From Rhodospirillales bacterium (GTDB taxonomy: Bacteria; Pseudomonadota; Alphaproteobacteria; Rhodospirillales; Casp-alpha2), in assembly GCA_017640505.1 (NCBI GenBank), contig JAEPQO010000001.1, positions 388,625 to 452,624 on the forward strand: DNA of 64,000 bases, in the 5' to 3' direction. The notes below the pieces were generated by a model. That model did not search any database. It was not told the origin of the DNA and was given only the letters and a program-made list of their open reading frames with translations. The translations under genes were made by a program, and so were the position numbers. Positions 44,902-54,780 of this stretch are shown here, one piece after another. Numbering within the stretch: the stretch's first letter is position 1; the number at the start of each line of letters is the position of its first letter.

Positions 44902-46773
44902 ATGTCGAATGTTGATGTCATAGTTGTTGGCGGCGGTCACGCCGGTGCCGAAGCGGCTGCCGCGTCGGCACGGATGGGTGCGCGTACTCTTCTTATCACG
45001 CACCGCCTGGACAGCATCGGCGAGATGTCTTGCAACCCGGCGATCGGCGGCCTCGCGAAGGGCCAGCTGGTCCGCGAAATCGACGCGCTTGACGGAATCA
45101 TGGGCCGCGCCATCGACCGTGCCGGCATTCAGTTCCGAATGCTCAATCGGTCCAAGGGACCTGCCGTTCGGGGGCCTCGTGCCCAGGCCGATCGGAAGCT
45201 CTATCGCCAGGCCATCCAGGATCTTCTGGCGGAAACGGCCAATCTGCAGATGGTCGAAGCTGGCGTCGACGATCTTATCCTGGATGAGAGCGGCAAGCGC
45301 GTTACCGGTATCCGGACGAATGACGGGCGGAATTACGATGCCGCCACGGTGATCATAACCACCGGGACCTTTCTGCGTGGCCTGATCCATGTCGGCGACC
45401 AGAAAATCCCCGCCGGGCGGGTTGGCGACAAGCCGGCTATCGCGCTCTCCTACACCTTCAAACGCCTCGGCTTTCCGCTTGGCCGATTGAAGACAGGGAC
45501 CCCACCCCGTCTTGACGGCCGAACCATCCAGTGGGATGGCCTCGAGGCACAGCCGGCGGATGATCCCCCGGTCCCGTTTTCATACCTCACCGACCGGATC
45601 ACGGTGCCGCAGATCGCCTGCCACATGACGTACACTAATGCGAAAACGCACCGGATTATTCAGGACAACCTCCACCGCTCGGCGATGTACTCAGGACAGA
45701 TCGAAGGCATCGGCCCCCGGTACTGTCCCTCGGTCGAAGACAAGGTCGTTCGGTTCGCCGACAAGGAACGCCACCAAATCTTTCTCGAGCCGGAAGGGCA
45801 CGACGACCCGACGGTGTATCCGAACGGAATCTCAACGTCCCTGCCGAAAGACGTTCAGCTGGACATCCTGAAGACCATCCCCGGACTCGAAGATGCGGTC
45901 ATGATCCGCCCCGGGTATGCCATTGAATACGATTTCGTCGACCCGCGCGCCCTCAAGCGCAGTCTCGAAACCCACGCCGTACAGGGTCTCTATCTGGCCG
46001 GGCAGATCAACGGCACCACAGGATATGAGGAAGCCGCCGCGCAGGGTCTCATGGCCGGAATCAATGCCGCCCTCGCCAGCGGTGACGGAGAAGAGGCCTT
46101 TACGCTCGATCGGGCCGAAGCCTACATCGGGGTGATGATCGACGACCTTGTGACGCTGGGCACCGCCGAGCCATACCGGATGTTTACCTCCCGCGCCGAG
46201 TACCGCCTCATGCTCCGCGCCGATAACGCCGACCTACGTCTGACCGCGCGCGGGATCGATGTCGGCGTCGTGGCGACCCCGCGGGCCAAGGCATTCGAAG
46301 CAAAGAAAGCTGCAATCGACACCCTGCGCAGCGACCTTCTGGCAATCAACGAAACGCCGAACCAGCTCCGCAGCCACGGTTTCGATATCAACCAGGACGG
46401 CCAGCGTCGAAACGGAATCGAGCTCCTGAGTTACCCCGGAATCGATTTCGCCCAACTGGCCAAAACCTGGCCCGCCCTCGCAGGGACCCGGGCCGATGTT
46501 GTCGAACAAATGGAAATCGAGGCAACATACGCCAGTTATCTGACGCGACAGAAAGCCGACATCCAAGCCCTACGCCGCGATGAAAGCCTCACGCTCCCCT
46601 CTGACATTGATTATACCACAATCCCGTCCCTTTCGAACGAAGTAAAAGACAAGCTTTCCCGCGTCCGGCCGGAAACCATCGGTCAGGCGGCGCGGATTTC
46701 GGGCGTGACGCCAGCGGCCATCACGGCCCTGCTGGGCTACGTCAAGCGACGTGACAGCCGCATGTCGGCGTGA
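44902..46773 (+). CDS. mnmG: tRNA uridine-5-carboxymethylaminomethyl enzyme MnmG (GidA)
   Basis: MnmG is the FAD-dependent partner of MnmE. The 623-aa protein starts [20 protein letters not shown] (FAD loop) and has [59 protein letters not shown] and the C-terminal helical domain ending in [23 protein letters not shown] 44902 is chosen at the conserved start; ATG 44890 and TTG 44866 lie upstream in frame. It is flanked by parS on both sides. Confidence 0.97.
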   Translation: MSNVDVIVVGGGHAGAEAAAASARMGARTLLITHRLDSIGEMSCNPAIGGLAKGQLVREIDALDGIMGRAIDRAGIQFRMLNRSKGPAVRGPRAQADRKLYRQAIQDLLAETANLQMVEAGVDDLILDESGKRVTGIRTNDGRNYDAATVIITTGTFLRGLIHVGDQKIPAGRVGDKPAIALSYTFKRLGFPLGRLKTGTPPRLDGRTIQWDGLEAQPADDPPVPFSYLTDRITVPQIACHMTYTNAKTHRIIQDNLHRSAMYSGQIEGIGPRYCPSVEDKVVRFADKERHQIFLEPEGHDDPTVYPNGISTSLPKDVQLDILKTIPGLEDAVMIRPGYAIEYDFVDPRALKRSLETHAVQGLYLAGQINGTTGYEEAAAQGLMAGINAALASGDGEEAFTLDRAEAYIGVMIDDLVTLGTAEPYRMFTSRAEYRLMLRADNADLRLTARGIDVGVVATPRAKAFEAKKAAIDTLRSDLLAINETPNQLRSHGFDINQDGQRRNGIELLSYPGIDFAQLAKTWPALAGTRADVVEQMEIEATYASYLTRQKADIQALRRDESLTLPSDIDYTTIPSLSNEVKDKLSRVRPETIGQAARISGVTPAAITALLGYVKRRDSRMSA

Positions 46774-46775
46774 CG

Positions 46776-46791
46776 TGTTTCACGTGAAACA
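46776..46791. other. parS centromere-like site 3
   Basis: A third exact TGTTTCACGTGAAACA begins 2 bp after the mnmG stop and ends 9 bp before the rsmG ATG. It occupies the space where an rsmG ribosome site would be. Confidence 0.95.
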
Positions 46792-46800
46792 TTCTTTCGC

Positions 46801-47442
46801 ATGAACACCCCCGCTCCCCTGACCCGGCCCGATTTCGCGGAAATGACGGGGATCCACGACAATGCCGTCCTTGACCGCCTCGAGGCCTATCTCACCCACC
46901 TCGAAAAATGGCAGCGCGCCATCAATCTTGTCGGCCCGAAAACCCTCGCCGACCCATGGCGCCGCCATATCCTCGACAGCGCCCAACTCGTTCCTCTGCT
47001 CCCGGAAACACCGACACCCCTGAAGCTGGCCGATCTGGGCAGTGGTGCCGGATTGCCCGGCCTTGTACTCGCCATCATGACCGATGTCGAAATGCATCTG
47101 ATAGAAAGCGACCAGCGCAAGGCCACCTTCATCCGTGAAGCCGCACGGATGACAGCAACCACCGTTACCGTGCACAACGCCCGGATCGAAGATGTGACGC
47201 CGCTGGGCGCGGACGTCGTCACCGCGCGCGCGCTGGCCCCCTTGTCCCGCCTCCTGCCATGGGTGCATCGGCACCTGAAAATCAGTGGAAAAGCGTTGCT
47301 TTTGAAGGGTGCCGAGGCGGATGAGGAATTGACGGTCGCGCGTAAAAATTGGACAATCAACTTAACCCGAAAACGCAGCCTTTCCGATGCTTCCGGGACC
47401 GTTTTCATCATCGATGACCTGGTACCCATAACCGATGTCTGA
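46801..47442 (+). CDS. rsmG: 16S rRNA G527 N7-methyltransferase RsmG (GidB)
   Basis: RsmG methylates N7 of G527 in 16S rRNA; loss gives low-level streptomycin resistance in other bacteria. The 213-aa protein has LEKWQRAINLVGPKTLADPW, RHILDSAQLVPLL and the SAM-binding loop LADLGSGAGLPGLVLAIM, then VTARALAPLSRLLPWV. No clear Shine-Dalgarno lies between parS site 3 and the ATG. Its end overlaps parA by 8 bp. Confidence 0.95.
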   Translation: MNTPAPLTRPDFAEMTGIHDNAVLDRLEAYLTHLEKWQRAINLVGPKTLADPWRRHILDSAQLVPLLPETPTPLKLADLGSGAGLPGLVLAIMTDVEMHLIESDQRKATFIREAARMTATTVTVHNARIEDVTPLGADVVTARALAPLSRLLPWVHRHLKISGKALLLKGAEADEELTVARKNWTINLTRKRSLSDASGTVFIIDDLVPITDV

Positions 47443-48238
47443 CACCCTTTTGCAGCCCCGACGCACCCGCATCATTTCTGTAGCCAATCAGAAAGGTGGC
47501 GTCGGTAAGACCACGACGGCGATCAACCTCGCCACGGCCCTGGCGGCGATCAAGCAAAAGGTCCTGATCATTGACCTCGATCCGCAGGGGAATGCCTCGA
47601 CCGGTCTGGGCATCGAACATGCGCAGCGCGAGAAAAATACCTATCACGTACTGATCCGCGAGATCCCGCTCCACGAGGCGATCCTCGAAACATCCATTCC
47701 CGGCCTTGATATCGTCCCGTCCGGTATCGATCTATCCGGCGCTGAAATCGAACTCGTGGATGTGGAGCGACGGGAGTTCTGCCTTCGCGAAGCCCTGATG
47801 CTCGCCGCCGCCGATTATGACTACATTCTGATCGACTGTCCCCCGGCCCTGGGGCTCCTGACCATCAATGCACTGGTCGCGTCACAGGCGGTGCTGGTGC
47901 CGCTACAATGCGAATTCTTTGCACTTGAAGGGGTTTCCCTCCTGATCCGAACCATCGAACGGGTCAAGGCCACCTATAACCCCGGACTAGAGATTCAGGG
48001 GATCGTGCTGACCATGTTCGACGGCCGCAACAACCTCTCCGGTGCGGTCGCCGACGATGTCCGCGCCTATTTCGGGGACAAGGTCTACGAGACGGTGATC
48101 CCGCGGAACGTCCGCGTGTCCGAAGCGCCTTCGTACGGCCGGCCGGTCATTGTCTACGATATGGACTGCGCCGGTTCGCAAGCGTATCTGAGTCTCGCCG
48201 GTGAGGTCATTCACCGCGAACGCCGGGTAGGAATGTAA
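47435..48238 (+). CDS. parA: ParA chromosome-partitioning ATPase
   Basis: ParA is the deviant-Walker ATPase that moves ParB-parS complexes and so segregates newly replicated origins. The 267-aa protein has the signature Lys in KGGVGKTTTAINLATALA (from residue 20), then IIDLDPQGNASTGLGIE, LIDCPPALGLLTINALVASQ and VLVPLQCEFFALEGVSLLI. It lacks an N-terminal DNA-binding domain, so it is a chromosomal (Soj-type) rather than a P1-type plasmid ParA. It overlaps rsmG and precedes parB by 4 bp. Confidence 0.97.
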   Translation: MSDTLLQPRRTRIISVANQKGGVGKTTTAINLATALAAIKQKVLIIDLDPQGNASTGLGIEHAQREKNTYHVLIREIPLHEAILETSIPGLDIVPSGIDLSGAEIELVDVERREFCLREALMLAAADYDYILIDCPPALGLLTINALVASQAVLVPLQCEFFALEGVSLLIRTIERVKATYNPGLEIQGIVLTMFDGRNNLSGAVADDVRAYFGDKVYETVIPRNVRVSEAPSYGRPVIVYDMDCAGSQAYLSLAGEVIHRERRVGM

Positions 48239-48242
48239 GCCA

Positions 48243-49235
48243 ATGGCGGAAAAGAAAAAGAAACTGGGGCGCGGCCTCAACGCCCTGCTCGGTGAGAGCA
48301 ACGAAGATTACGCGAAGCTCGACAAAGTGCGGACGGCCAAGCCGGTCGCCGTGGAGATGTTACATCCCGGCAAATACCAGCCGCGGCATCACGTCGACCA
48401 GGAAGCCATCGATGCGCTCGCCCAATCCATCCGCGAGAAAGGCGTCCTCCAGCCGCTGCTCGTCCGCCGTCATCCCGACGATGCGCAAGCGTTCGAAATT
48501 ATCGCCGGCGAACGCCGTTGGCGCGCCGCGCAGCTGGCACAGCTCGCAGAAGTCCCGGTCATCATCAAGGACTTTGATGACAAGACCACCCTCGAGGTCG
48601 CGCTCGTCGAAAACGTCCAGCGCGAAAATCTGTCTGCGGTCGAAGAAGCGGATGCCTTTCAGCGGCTCATGGATGAATTCGGCCATACCCAGGAGGACGT
48701 CTCCCGACTGGTTGGCAAAAGCCGCAGCCATGTCGCCAACACCCTGCGTCTGCTGGCGCTCGAGGACAAGGTCAAGAAACTTGTTGAGGAAGGTCTCTTG
48801 AGCGCGGGCCATGCGCGCACATTGATCGGCGTCGATGGGGCTTACGAAAAAGCCAAAAAGATCATTGAAAAGAACCTGAGTGTTCGTGAAGCCGAGCGCC
48901 TTGCCAAACAAAGCGGCAAACCAGGTGCCGGTAAGAAGTCGACAACGGCCAAACCAAAGGACGTCGATACGCTCGCGCTGGAACGCGATCTTTCTAATCT
49001 TCTTGGCCTCAAGGTGTCGGTCGAGGGATCGGGACCGAAGGGCGAACTACGGATTGCTTACGAAAATCTCGATCAGCTCGATTTCGTTATCGACCGGCTG
49101 AAGTCGGACGCGTCGTCCGGTCCGCTGGCCGATAACGCCGCGCCCGCAGCCGATAAAGCCGCGCCGAAAGACGCCGCCGCGCCTGCACCGAAACTCTCCG
49201 TCAGCTTGAAGCCGAAAACGGCACGCGCTAAATAA
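48243..49235 (+). CDS. parB: ParB chromosome-partitioning CTPase
   Basis: ParB binds parS, hydrolyses CTP and spreads as a sliding clamp. The 330-aa protein has ILQPLLVRRHPD-type N-terminal sequence (GVLQPLLVRRHPDDAQAFEI), the CTP-binding GERRWRAAQLA motif and ENVQRENLSAVEEADAFQRL. A helix-turn-helix follows (TQEDVSRLVGKSRSHVANTL), then RLLALEDKVKKLVEEGLLSAGHAR-type sequence. The C-terminal dimerisation domain comes after a Lys-rich linker, and the last ~40 residues are Ala/Pro/Lys-rich. Three parS sites lie within 3.5 kb upstream. Confidence 0.97.
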   Translation: MAEKKKKLGRGLNALLGESNEDYAKLDKVRTAKPVAVEMLHPGKYQPRHHVDQEAIDALAQSIREKGVLQPLLVRRHPDDAQAFEIIAGERRWRAAQLAQLAEVPVIIKDFDDKTTLEVALVENVQRENLSAVEEADAFQRLMDEFGHTQEDVSRLVGKSRSHVANTLRLLALEDKVKKLVEEGLLSAGHARTLIGVDGAYEKAKKIIEKNLSVREAERLAKQSGKPGAGKKSTTAKPKDVDTLALERDLSNLLGLKVSVEGSGPKGELRIAYENLDQLDFVIDRLKSDASSGPLADNAAPAADKAAPKDAAAPAPKLSVSLKPKTARAK

Positions 49236-49253
49236 TCATTTAATTACAATATC

Positions 49254-50288
49254 TTATGCTGAAAAGCGGCGTGCCGCCTGGGTGAGTTGCAGCAGCGCAC
49301 GTTCACAGACGGCGCGTTCGATATCCAACCCGGATTTACATGTACGTTCCGTCTCGAGCAGCATTGAAAAGGCCCGCGCAAGATCCTGTGCGCCCCATGC
49401 ACGTGCTTGCGCCTCGAAAGCCCCTGCCACCTTAAAAAACACCGGCGGCCGCAACTTCCTGATCGCACCTTGAAGGTTACCTTCCGACTGCGCCAAGGTT
49501 TTCGCTTGGTGTAACCGATCAAGATGCCGTTGCACGGCTCGGATCACGCCAATCGCGGTAACGCCTTCGGAAAACGCCCTATCCATCGCCATCCCCAGCG
49601 CATTCTGGTTGCCACCGCCGACAGCGAACGCAATGTCGTCAAGCGACGCGGACTTCACGTCGCCGATTGACGCCTCGATGTCGGCGGCGGACACCGTCGC
49701 ATTGCTGCCAGGCCCGCCCGCGTACATCACGAGCTTATCCAGTTCCTGGCGCACGGCGAGACGATCGGTGCCGAGGCGGCTGAGCAAAACCGGCAACGCA
49801 TCACGGTCGAGCGCCACCCCGTTTGCGGCCATGTGTTCACGCACGACACCCGCCAGATCCCGGCCTTCATCCGGGTAGCAACCGATCGCCGCGGCGTCGG
49901 CACGTTTTTCGAAACAAGATCTGAGCTTGGACCGCGGCGCCAGTTCTCCGGCTTCAAATACGACCGGGTGTACGCCACCGCCGGCGGACAGCCAGTCTTC
50001 GACGACCTGGACAATCGAGTCGCCGGCATCCCTCACCCCAACGGCCGCGGCGCTGCCCATTAACGACATGGCATTCGATGCGTCCGCCAGTGCGGCGCCA
50101 TCCTTGCGCAGCATGTCGCCCGTCAGCTCCGTTACACCGAAAGGATCGTTTTCGTCAGCGAAATGATTGATGAGCGACTTGGCACGCTCCCGAATCAATC
50201 CGCCGTCAGGGCCAAATAGCAGAATGGCCCGCACCTTGAGGTCGGGCTTTCGTAAAAACGCGTCCGCTTTGGTCCCGCTAAGCTTCAT
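49254..50288 (-). CDS. holA: DNA polymerase III delta subunit
   Basis: HolA (delta) opens the sliding clamp in the clamp-loader complex. The 344-aa protein starts [20 protein letters not shown] and has ILLFGPDGGLIRERAKSLIN, DALPVLLSRLGTDRLAVRQE and KLVMYAGG, as in other HolA proteins. It overlaps lptE by 4 bp, the usual leuS-lptE-holA order. It converges on parB with 18 bp between the stops. Confidence 0.94.
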   Translation of the reverse strand: MKLSGTKADAFLRKPDLKVRAILLFGPDGGLIRERAKSLINHFADENDPFGVTELTGDMLRKDGAALADASNAMSLMGSAAAVGVRDAGDSIVQVVEDWLSAGGGVHPVVFEAGELAPRSKLRSCFEKRADAAAIGCYPDEGRDLAGVVREHMAANGVALDRDALPVLLSRLGTDRLAVRQELDKLVMYAGGPGSNATVSAADIEASIGDVKSASLDDIAFAVGGGNQNALGMAMDRAFSEGVTAIGVIRAVQRHLDRLHQAKTLAQSEGNLQGAIRKLRPPVFFKVAGAFEAQARAWGAQDLARAFSMLLETERTCKSGLDIERAVCERALLQLTQAARRFSA

Positions 50289-50821
50289 TGCTGTTTCGGC
50301 GTGGATTCCGTCGTCGTTAAAATCGCCGCCAGGCGAATACGGAGTTGTTGCGCCAGATCGTCGAGCGCCCTTTCCCGGGCGCCCTTCTCGGCCATCAACG
50401 TCTGGAACTCCGATTGAAAAATATTGTAACCGCTGATGGTTTTGACCGCGCCGTACCCCGCCGATCCGTCTGCGCCCACCGGTTGCAAGGTGAACTGTGC
50501 GGTCACCGTCAGATTTGCACGGGTCGCGACGGCACTTTTCTGCACGGCCAAACTGGATCTCGTTTCATTGAGCGTCACGTTCAGTACGTACCGCGCGGCA
50601 CCGCTACGCCCGGCGGGATGCAGCAACTGCACCAGCCGATTACGGAAATACTGGCCTTCACGATCGGGAATATTTGCAATGGAGATCGATTTGAAAAGGT
50701 CGAACGCATAGACACCCTGGCCCGATGCGTCCTCCTCGGGCGGCACATACAGCGGACGAAATCCGCAGCCGGCAAGGAACAGGACAAGCGCGGCGGCAAA
50801 TAACGCTTTAGATGACCACAT
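50285..50821 (-). CDS. lptE: LptE LPS-assembly lipoprotein
   Basis: LptE plugs the LptD barrel and helps insert lipopolysaccharide at the outer membrane. The 178-aa protein has a signal peptide with lipobox LFLAGC (Cys19), then [12 protein letters not shown], typical of alphaproteobacterial LptE, and [23 protein letters not shown] 50821 lies inside the end of leuS (14-bp overlap). Identification rests on the lipobox, length and the leuS-lptE-holA context. Confidence 0.88.
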   Translation of the reverse strand: MWSSKALFAAALVLFLAGCGFRPLYVPPEEDASGQGVYAFDLFKSISIANIPDREGQYFRNRLVQLLHPAGRSGAARYVLNVTLNETRSSLAVQKSAVATRANLTVTAQFTLQPVGADGSAGYGAVKTISGYNIFQSEFQTLMAEKGARERALDDLAQQLRIRLAAILTTTESTPKQQ

Positions 50822-53369
50822 TGACGATCTTGTTCGGCACGACGATGACCTTCCGAACTTCCTTTCCGGCGATGAAACTCTGCACATTCTCCAACATCAG
50901 TGCCGATTGTTCTACGGTTTCCTTGTCGGCGTCCTTGGCGATGTCGAGTGTACCGCGCAACTTGCCGTTCACCTGAACGGCAATGGTGACCGTATCTTCC
51001 ACAAGCATGCTCGCATCGGCGCTCGGCCACGCGGTCTCTGCAATCAAGGTTTCATAACCCAGCGTCCGCCACATTTCCTCGGCCAGATGCGGCATCAAAG
51101 GCCCGGCCAAAATGGCCAGCGTTTCCGAGGCGAAACGCAGCACCCACGCCGCACCCGCGTCTGCACCGTTGATGGTTTCGACGGCGTTGCTCAGTTCACG
51201 CACGCGGGCCACGGCTTTATTGAAGTGGAATCTCTCGAGATCCTCGGTCACGGCGGCCACGGTTTTATGCACTAACCGCTCGGCTTCGAGTGCGCTGCCG
51301 GCAACGTCGTCCGGTCGGCCGCTTCCTTTCTCCGCCGGTGCGAAAGGCGGCTCGGAAATCAAGCGCCACAGCCGGTTGACGTAGCGCCATGCGCCCTCGA
51401 TCCCGGCGTCCGTCCAGTCGAGGTCGCGGTCCGGTGGACTGTCCGACAACATGAACAGCCGTGCCGTGTCGGCGCCGTAGGTCTGGATAATCTCTTCGGG
51501 ATCGACGACGTTGCGTTTCGATTTGCTCATCTTCTCGGAACGTCCGCGGATAACCTTGCCGCCATCCGCGGTGACGAGATCACCGTCCTCCGTGCTGCTG
51601 ACGTCCGTCGGGAACAGCCATTTCCCGGCCGCATCCTTATAGGTCTCGTGGCAGATCATTCCCTGCGTCTGCAGCCCTGCGAACGGCTCCTCCAAATCCA
51701 GGTAACCGCATTCCTTGAGCGCGCGGGTGAAAAACCGCGAATACAGCAGGTGCAGGACCGCATGCTCGATGCCGCCGATGTACTGGTCGACCGGCAGCCA
51801 GTAATCCGCGGCACTTCTTGTAAAGGCTTCATCCTCGACCGGTGCGCAGAACCGCGCGAAGTACCAGGAGGATTCAAAAAAGGTATCGAACGTATCCGTT
51901 TCCCGCCGCGCCGCTTTGCCGCATGTCGGGCAATTCACGTTCTTCCACGTCGGATGTTGGTCGAGCGGATTGCCGGCGACATTGATATCGATGTCTTCGG
52001 GCAGAACGACAGGCAGATCCGCCGCCGGCACCGGAACGATGCCGCAATCGTCGCAGTGCACAATCGGGATCGGACAGCCCCAGTAGCGCTGCCGGGACAC
52101 GCCCCAGTCACGAAGACGGAAATTGACCTGTTTCTTGCCCATGCCGCGTTCTTCGAAATGGGCAATGATCTTCGACTTGGCATCGGGCACCGAAAGGCCG
52201 TCCAGGAACGCCGAATTGATAATGCTGCCCTCGCCCACAAAGGCCTCGTCCCCGATCTCGAACGTTGCCGCGTCGGCGTCCGGCGGACATACCACGGGGA
52301 TCACCGGCAGCCCGTACTTTCGGGCAAAGTCGAGGTCGCGCTGATCGTGACCCGGGCAGCCGAAGATTGCGCCGGTGCCGTAGTCCATCAGGACGAAATT
52401 GGCGACATAGATCGGTAGCGTTTCTCCCTCGATGACCGGATGCACGCATTTCAGGCCGGTGTCGAAGCCGAGTTTTTCCGCCGTTTCGATCGCCGCTTCC
52501 GAGGTCGCCATGCGGTTACACTGCGCGATGAACGCCGCGAGTTCGGTATTGTCCGCGGCGATCTCCTGCGCGAGTGGATGGTTCGCCGATATGGCCATGA
52601 ACGATGCACCGAAGATCGTGTCCGGGCGCGTCGTGTAGACGTCGAGCGGCGCGTCCCGCCCCGCGACCTCGAACGCGATGTGCGCCCCTTCGGAGCGGCC
52701 GATCCAGTTGTGCTGCATGACCCGGACGCGGTCCGGCCAGCGGTCAAGATCCTCGATGGCGCTTAACAGCTCGTCGGCATAGGCCGTGATTTTTAGAAAC
52801 CATTGGGCGAGCTTGCGCTTTTCGACCTCGGCGCCGGACCGCCAGCCCTTGCCGTCGATGACCTGTTCGTTGGCGAGCACCGTGTTTTCGACCGGATCCC
52901 AGTTGACCCAGGACTCCTTGCGGTAGACCAGCCCCGCTTCCAGGAAATCGAGAAACATCTTCTGTTCGTGCTGATAGTACTCTGGATCGCAGGTTGCGAT
53001 CTCGCGGCGCCAGTCATAGGACAGCCCCATGGACTTCAGCTGGTCGCGCATCGCGGCAATATTGGCGTGCGTCCACTTGGCGGGATGCACGTTGTTTTCC
53101 TTGGCCGCGTTTTCGGCGGGCAGACCAAACGCGTCCCACCCCATCGGGTGCAGCACGTTGTAGCCCTGGGCCCGGCGAAATCGCGCCACCAGGTCGCCGA
53201 GGGTGTAGTTGCGGACGTGCCCCATGTGAATGCGTCCCGAGGGATAGGGAAACATCTCGAGCACGTAATACTTTTTCCGGTCCGGATCTTCTTCAACGTC
53301 GAAGCAGTGCTGCTCCTCCCAGATGGACTGCCATTTGCTCTCGGTTTCCTTGACGTTGTATCGCGACAT
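50808..53369 (-). CDS. leuS: Leucyl-tRNA synthetase
   Basis: LeuS charges tRNA-Leu. The 853-aa class-I enzyme has the HIGH-type motif [20 protein letters not shown], the CP1 editing domain ([20 protein letters not shown]), a zinc-binding-like segment ([20 protein letters not shown]), [41 protein letters not shown] and the anticodon-binding C-terminus. ATG 53369 gives the conserved [14 protein letters not shown] start; a GTG at 53384 would add five residues. It is the first gene of leuS-lptE-holA. Confidence 0.98.
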   Translation of the reverse strand: MSRYNVKETESKWQSIWEEQHCFDVEEDPDRKKYYVLEMFPYPSGRIHMGHVRNYTLGDLVARFRRAQGYNVLHPMGWDAFGLPAENAAKENNVHPAKWTHANIAAMRDQLKSMGLSYDWRREIATCDPEYYQHEQKMFLDFLEAGLVYRKESWVNWDPVENTVLANEQVIDGKGWRSGAEVEKRKLAQWFLKITAYADELLSAIEDLDRWPDRVRVMQHNWIGRSEGAHIAFEVAGRDAPLDVYTTRPDTIFGASFMAISANHPLAQEIAADNTELAAFIAQCNRMATSEAAIETAEKLGFDTGLKCVHPVIEGETLPIYVANFVLMDYGTGAIFGCPGHDQRDLDFARKYGLPVIPVVCPPDADAATFEIGDEAFVGEGSIINSAFLDGLSVPDAKSKIIAHFEERGMGKKQVNFRLRDWGVSRQRYWGCPIPIVHCDDCGIVPVPAADLPVVLPEDIDINVAGNPLDQHPTWKNVNCPTCGKAARRETDTFDTFFESSWYFARFCAPVEDEAFTRSAADYWLPVDQYIGGIEHAVLHLLYSRFFTRALKECGYLDLEEPFAGLQTQGMICHETYKDAAGKWLFPTDVSSTEDGDLVTADGGKVIRGRSEKMSKSKRNVVDPEEIIQTYGADTARLFMLSDSPPDRDLDWTDAGIEGAWRYVNRLWRLISEPPFAPAEKGSGRPDDVAGSALEAERLVHKTVAAVTEDLERFHFNKAVARVRELSNAVETINGADAGAAWVLRFASETLAILAGPLMPHLAEEMWRTLGYETLIAETAWPSADASMLVEDTVTIAVQVNGKLRGTLDIAKDADKETVEQSALMLENVQSFIAGKEVRKVIVVPNKIVNVVI

Positions 53370-53432
53370 TATTCTTAAACTCACACATTTTCCGGACGGC
53401 CAGCCGGGCCGGCCGCATCAAAAGTTACTGCA

Positions 53433-53449
53433 AACCGGGGACCCCGGTT
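53433..53449 (-). terminator. Candidate hairpin between DUF3576 gene and leuS
   Basis: AACCGGGG-A-CCCCGGTT forms a strong GC stem in the 85-bp gap, just after the DUF3576 stop. On the minus strand it is followed by TTTG and, 10 bp on, TTTT. It may end the upstream transcript before leuS. Confidence 0.35.
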
Positions 53450-53454
53450 CGCGG

Positions 53455-53997
53455 TCACTGCGCTGTTAGGGTTTGGTGGCGCAGCATCCTGGCTTTGGTC
53501 AGGATCGAATCCTCGACCTTAGGCGCCGTGCCGTCTGGAACGGTCGCGTCTATCCAGTTGCCGCTGCGGTCCCGCAGTTGGCGGAACACGGAGACCTTGA
53601 CGCCGTCCGCTCGAAGCGTCCTGCCAAGAATGTAGACGTTCAGCTTGAATCGCTCGCTCGGCGATTCCGGCGGGCTATACCAATCGGTGATAATCACGCC
53701 GCCGAACGCGTCGGCGGTATTGATGGGCATGAAGGAAATGGTCTCCAGCGATGCGCGCCAGAGGAAACTGTTCACGCCAAGCGATGTGCCCCCGCCGGAG
53801 TCGGAATCGCTGCCGAACAGATTGAAACCGCCATCCCCGAAGATCGTTTCGCGCTTCGAGAAATCTGTGTCTTCGTTCTCTTCGCGTGTCAGTTTTTTCG
53901 GATCGCCGGTCTTGTACGATTCACAGGCCGTCAGGAATACGCTGGCGGCAATGACGACCATGCCCAGTTTGGTCATCCGTGTGAAAATCGGTGCCAT
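53455..53997 (-). CDS. DUF3576 lipoprotein
   Basis: This is a 180-aa envelope lipoprotein with a signal peptide ending in FLTAC (Cys25). The mature part includes a Gly/Ser-rich stretch (GSDSDSGGGTSLGVN), then FLWRASLETISFMPINTADA, FGGVIITDWYSPPESPSERF and VYILGRTLRADGVKVSVFRQ, which I recognise as DUF3576. The function is unknown. ATG 53997 has an AAGGA box; the longer frame to 54072 is not secretable. It lies upstream of leuS, an arrangement I recall from other alphaproteobacteria. Confidence 0.87.
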   Translation of the reverse strand: MAPIFTRMTKLGMVVIAASVFLTACESYKTGDPKKLTREENEDTDFSKRETIFGDGGFNLFGSDSDSGGGTSLGVNSFLWRASLETISFMPINTADAFGGVIITDWYSPPESPSERFKLNVYILGRTLRADGVKVSVFRQLRDRSGNWIDATVPDGTAPKVEDSILTKARMLRHQTLTAQ

Positions 53998-54147
53998 TTG
54001 TCGTTGTCCTTCTTTCACGCCCAACCGCTCGCACGCGTACGGATCAAAAGCCGCGCAGGCGAACGAGGTCACTCTTACACCAAATCATTGGAATCCACCA
54101 GACTTTGCGGCGTTTATCTGCACCTGCGGGACCTTGAATCGCGGGCG

Positions 54148-54771
54148 TCACGACGGCAGAAAAAGTCCGATCCCCGCGACCCCGGCAGCGCCGGCGCGAA
54201 ACACGCGCCGGAGGCGATGGCCGGAGACACCGCCGAGGGCAATGACCGGTAGACCGGCACGGCGGCATATGCCGGCAAAGCGCATGATTCCAAGGGCGTA
54301 CGTGCCGTCGTGACTCTGCGTCGGGAACACCGGCGACAAAAGTACGGCATCCACGCCGAGCTTTCGCGCACACGTTACGGCGCGTTCACTGTGCGCCGAT
54401 GCGGTGACCAGCGCCGGCCGGAGACGGCGGAAATCGCTCGCGCTCCAGTGCCGCATGGCCTGCTCCGGGATATGGACCCCGTCGGCTTCCAGCCGGTCGG
54501 GCGGGCGAGACGCCGAGATCAGGACGTTGACGCCATGTAGGTGTGCCCGTGCCATGATCTGCCGAGCCATGTCTTCGCTATCGCCGATCTCGCGGCGGCG
54601 GATGATTACCGCACTGTGCGGCGGCAGATATGGCAGGATCGGCGACGGGTCGGCCAATCGCTGTTCGTCTGTCATGACCAGCCATGACGGAACGAAGGCC
54701 CGGGCCGGGGCCTCGGGGCGATTGTCTTGACCTTGGGAGGCTGTTAACGTCCGCTGCATCGAAACAGGCAT
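54148..54771 (-). CDS. ThiE/TenI-like thiamine phosphate synthase family protein
   Basis: This 207-aa TIM-barrel protein resembles thiamine-phosphate synthase. It has LISASRPPDRLEADGVHIPE, VTASAHSERAVTCARKLGVD, AVLLSPVFPTQSHDGT and PVIALGGVSGHRLRRVFRAG (phosphate loop). ThiE normally has HLGQ after the GADGVH strand. Here it is HIPE, and the N-terminus is reduced, so it may be a TenI-like or diverged enzyme rather than a true ThiE. The start is uncertain (ATG 54771 or 54759). It is divergent from yggS, with only 9 bp between the starts. Confidence 0.75.
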   Translation of the reverse strand: MPVSMQRTLTASQGQDNRPEAPARAFVPSWLVMTDEQRLADPSPILPYLPPHSAVIIRRREIGDSEDMARQIMARAHLHGVNVLISASRPPDRLEADGVHIPEQAMRHWSASDFRRLRPALVTASAHSERAVTCARKLGVDAVLLSPVFPTQSHDGTYALGIMRFAGICRRAGLPVIALGGVSGHRLRRVFRAGAAGVAGIGLFLPS

Positions 54772-54780
54772 AGCTGCACT

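Noticed and set aside
47435-49235. parAB as part of a plasmid or integrated element
   Set aside because: The pair sits in the standard mnmE-mnmG-rsmG-parA-parB chromosomal order with chromosomal-type parS, and ParA lacks the N-terminal domain of P1-type plasmid ParA.
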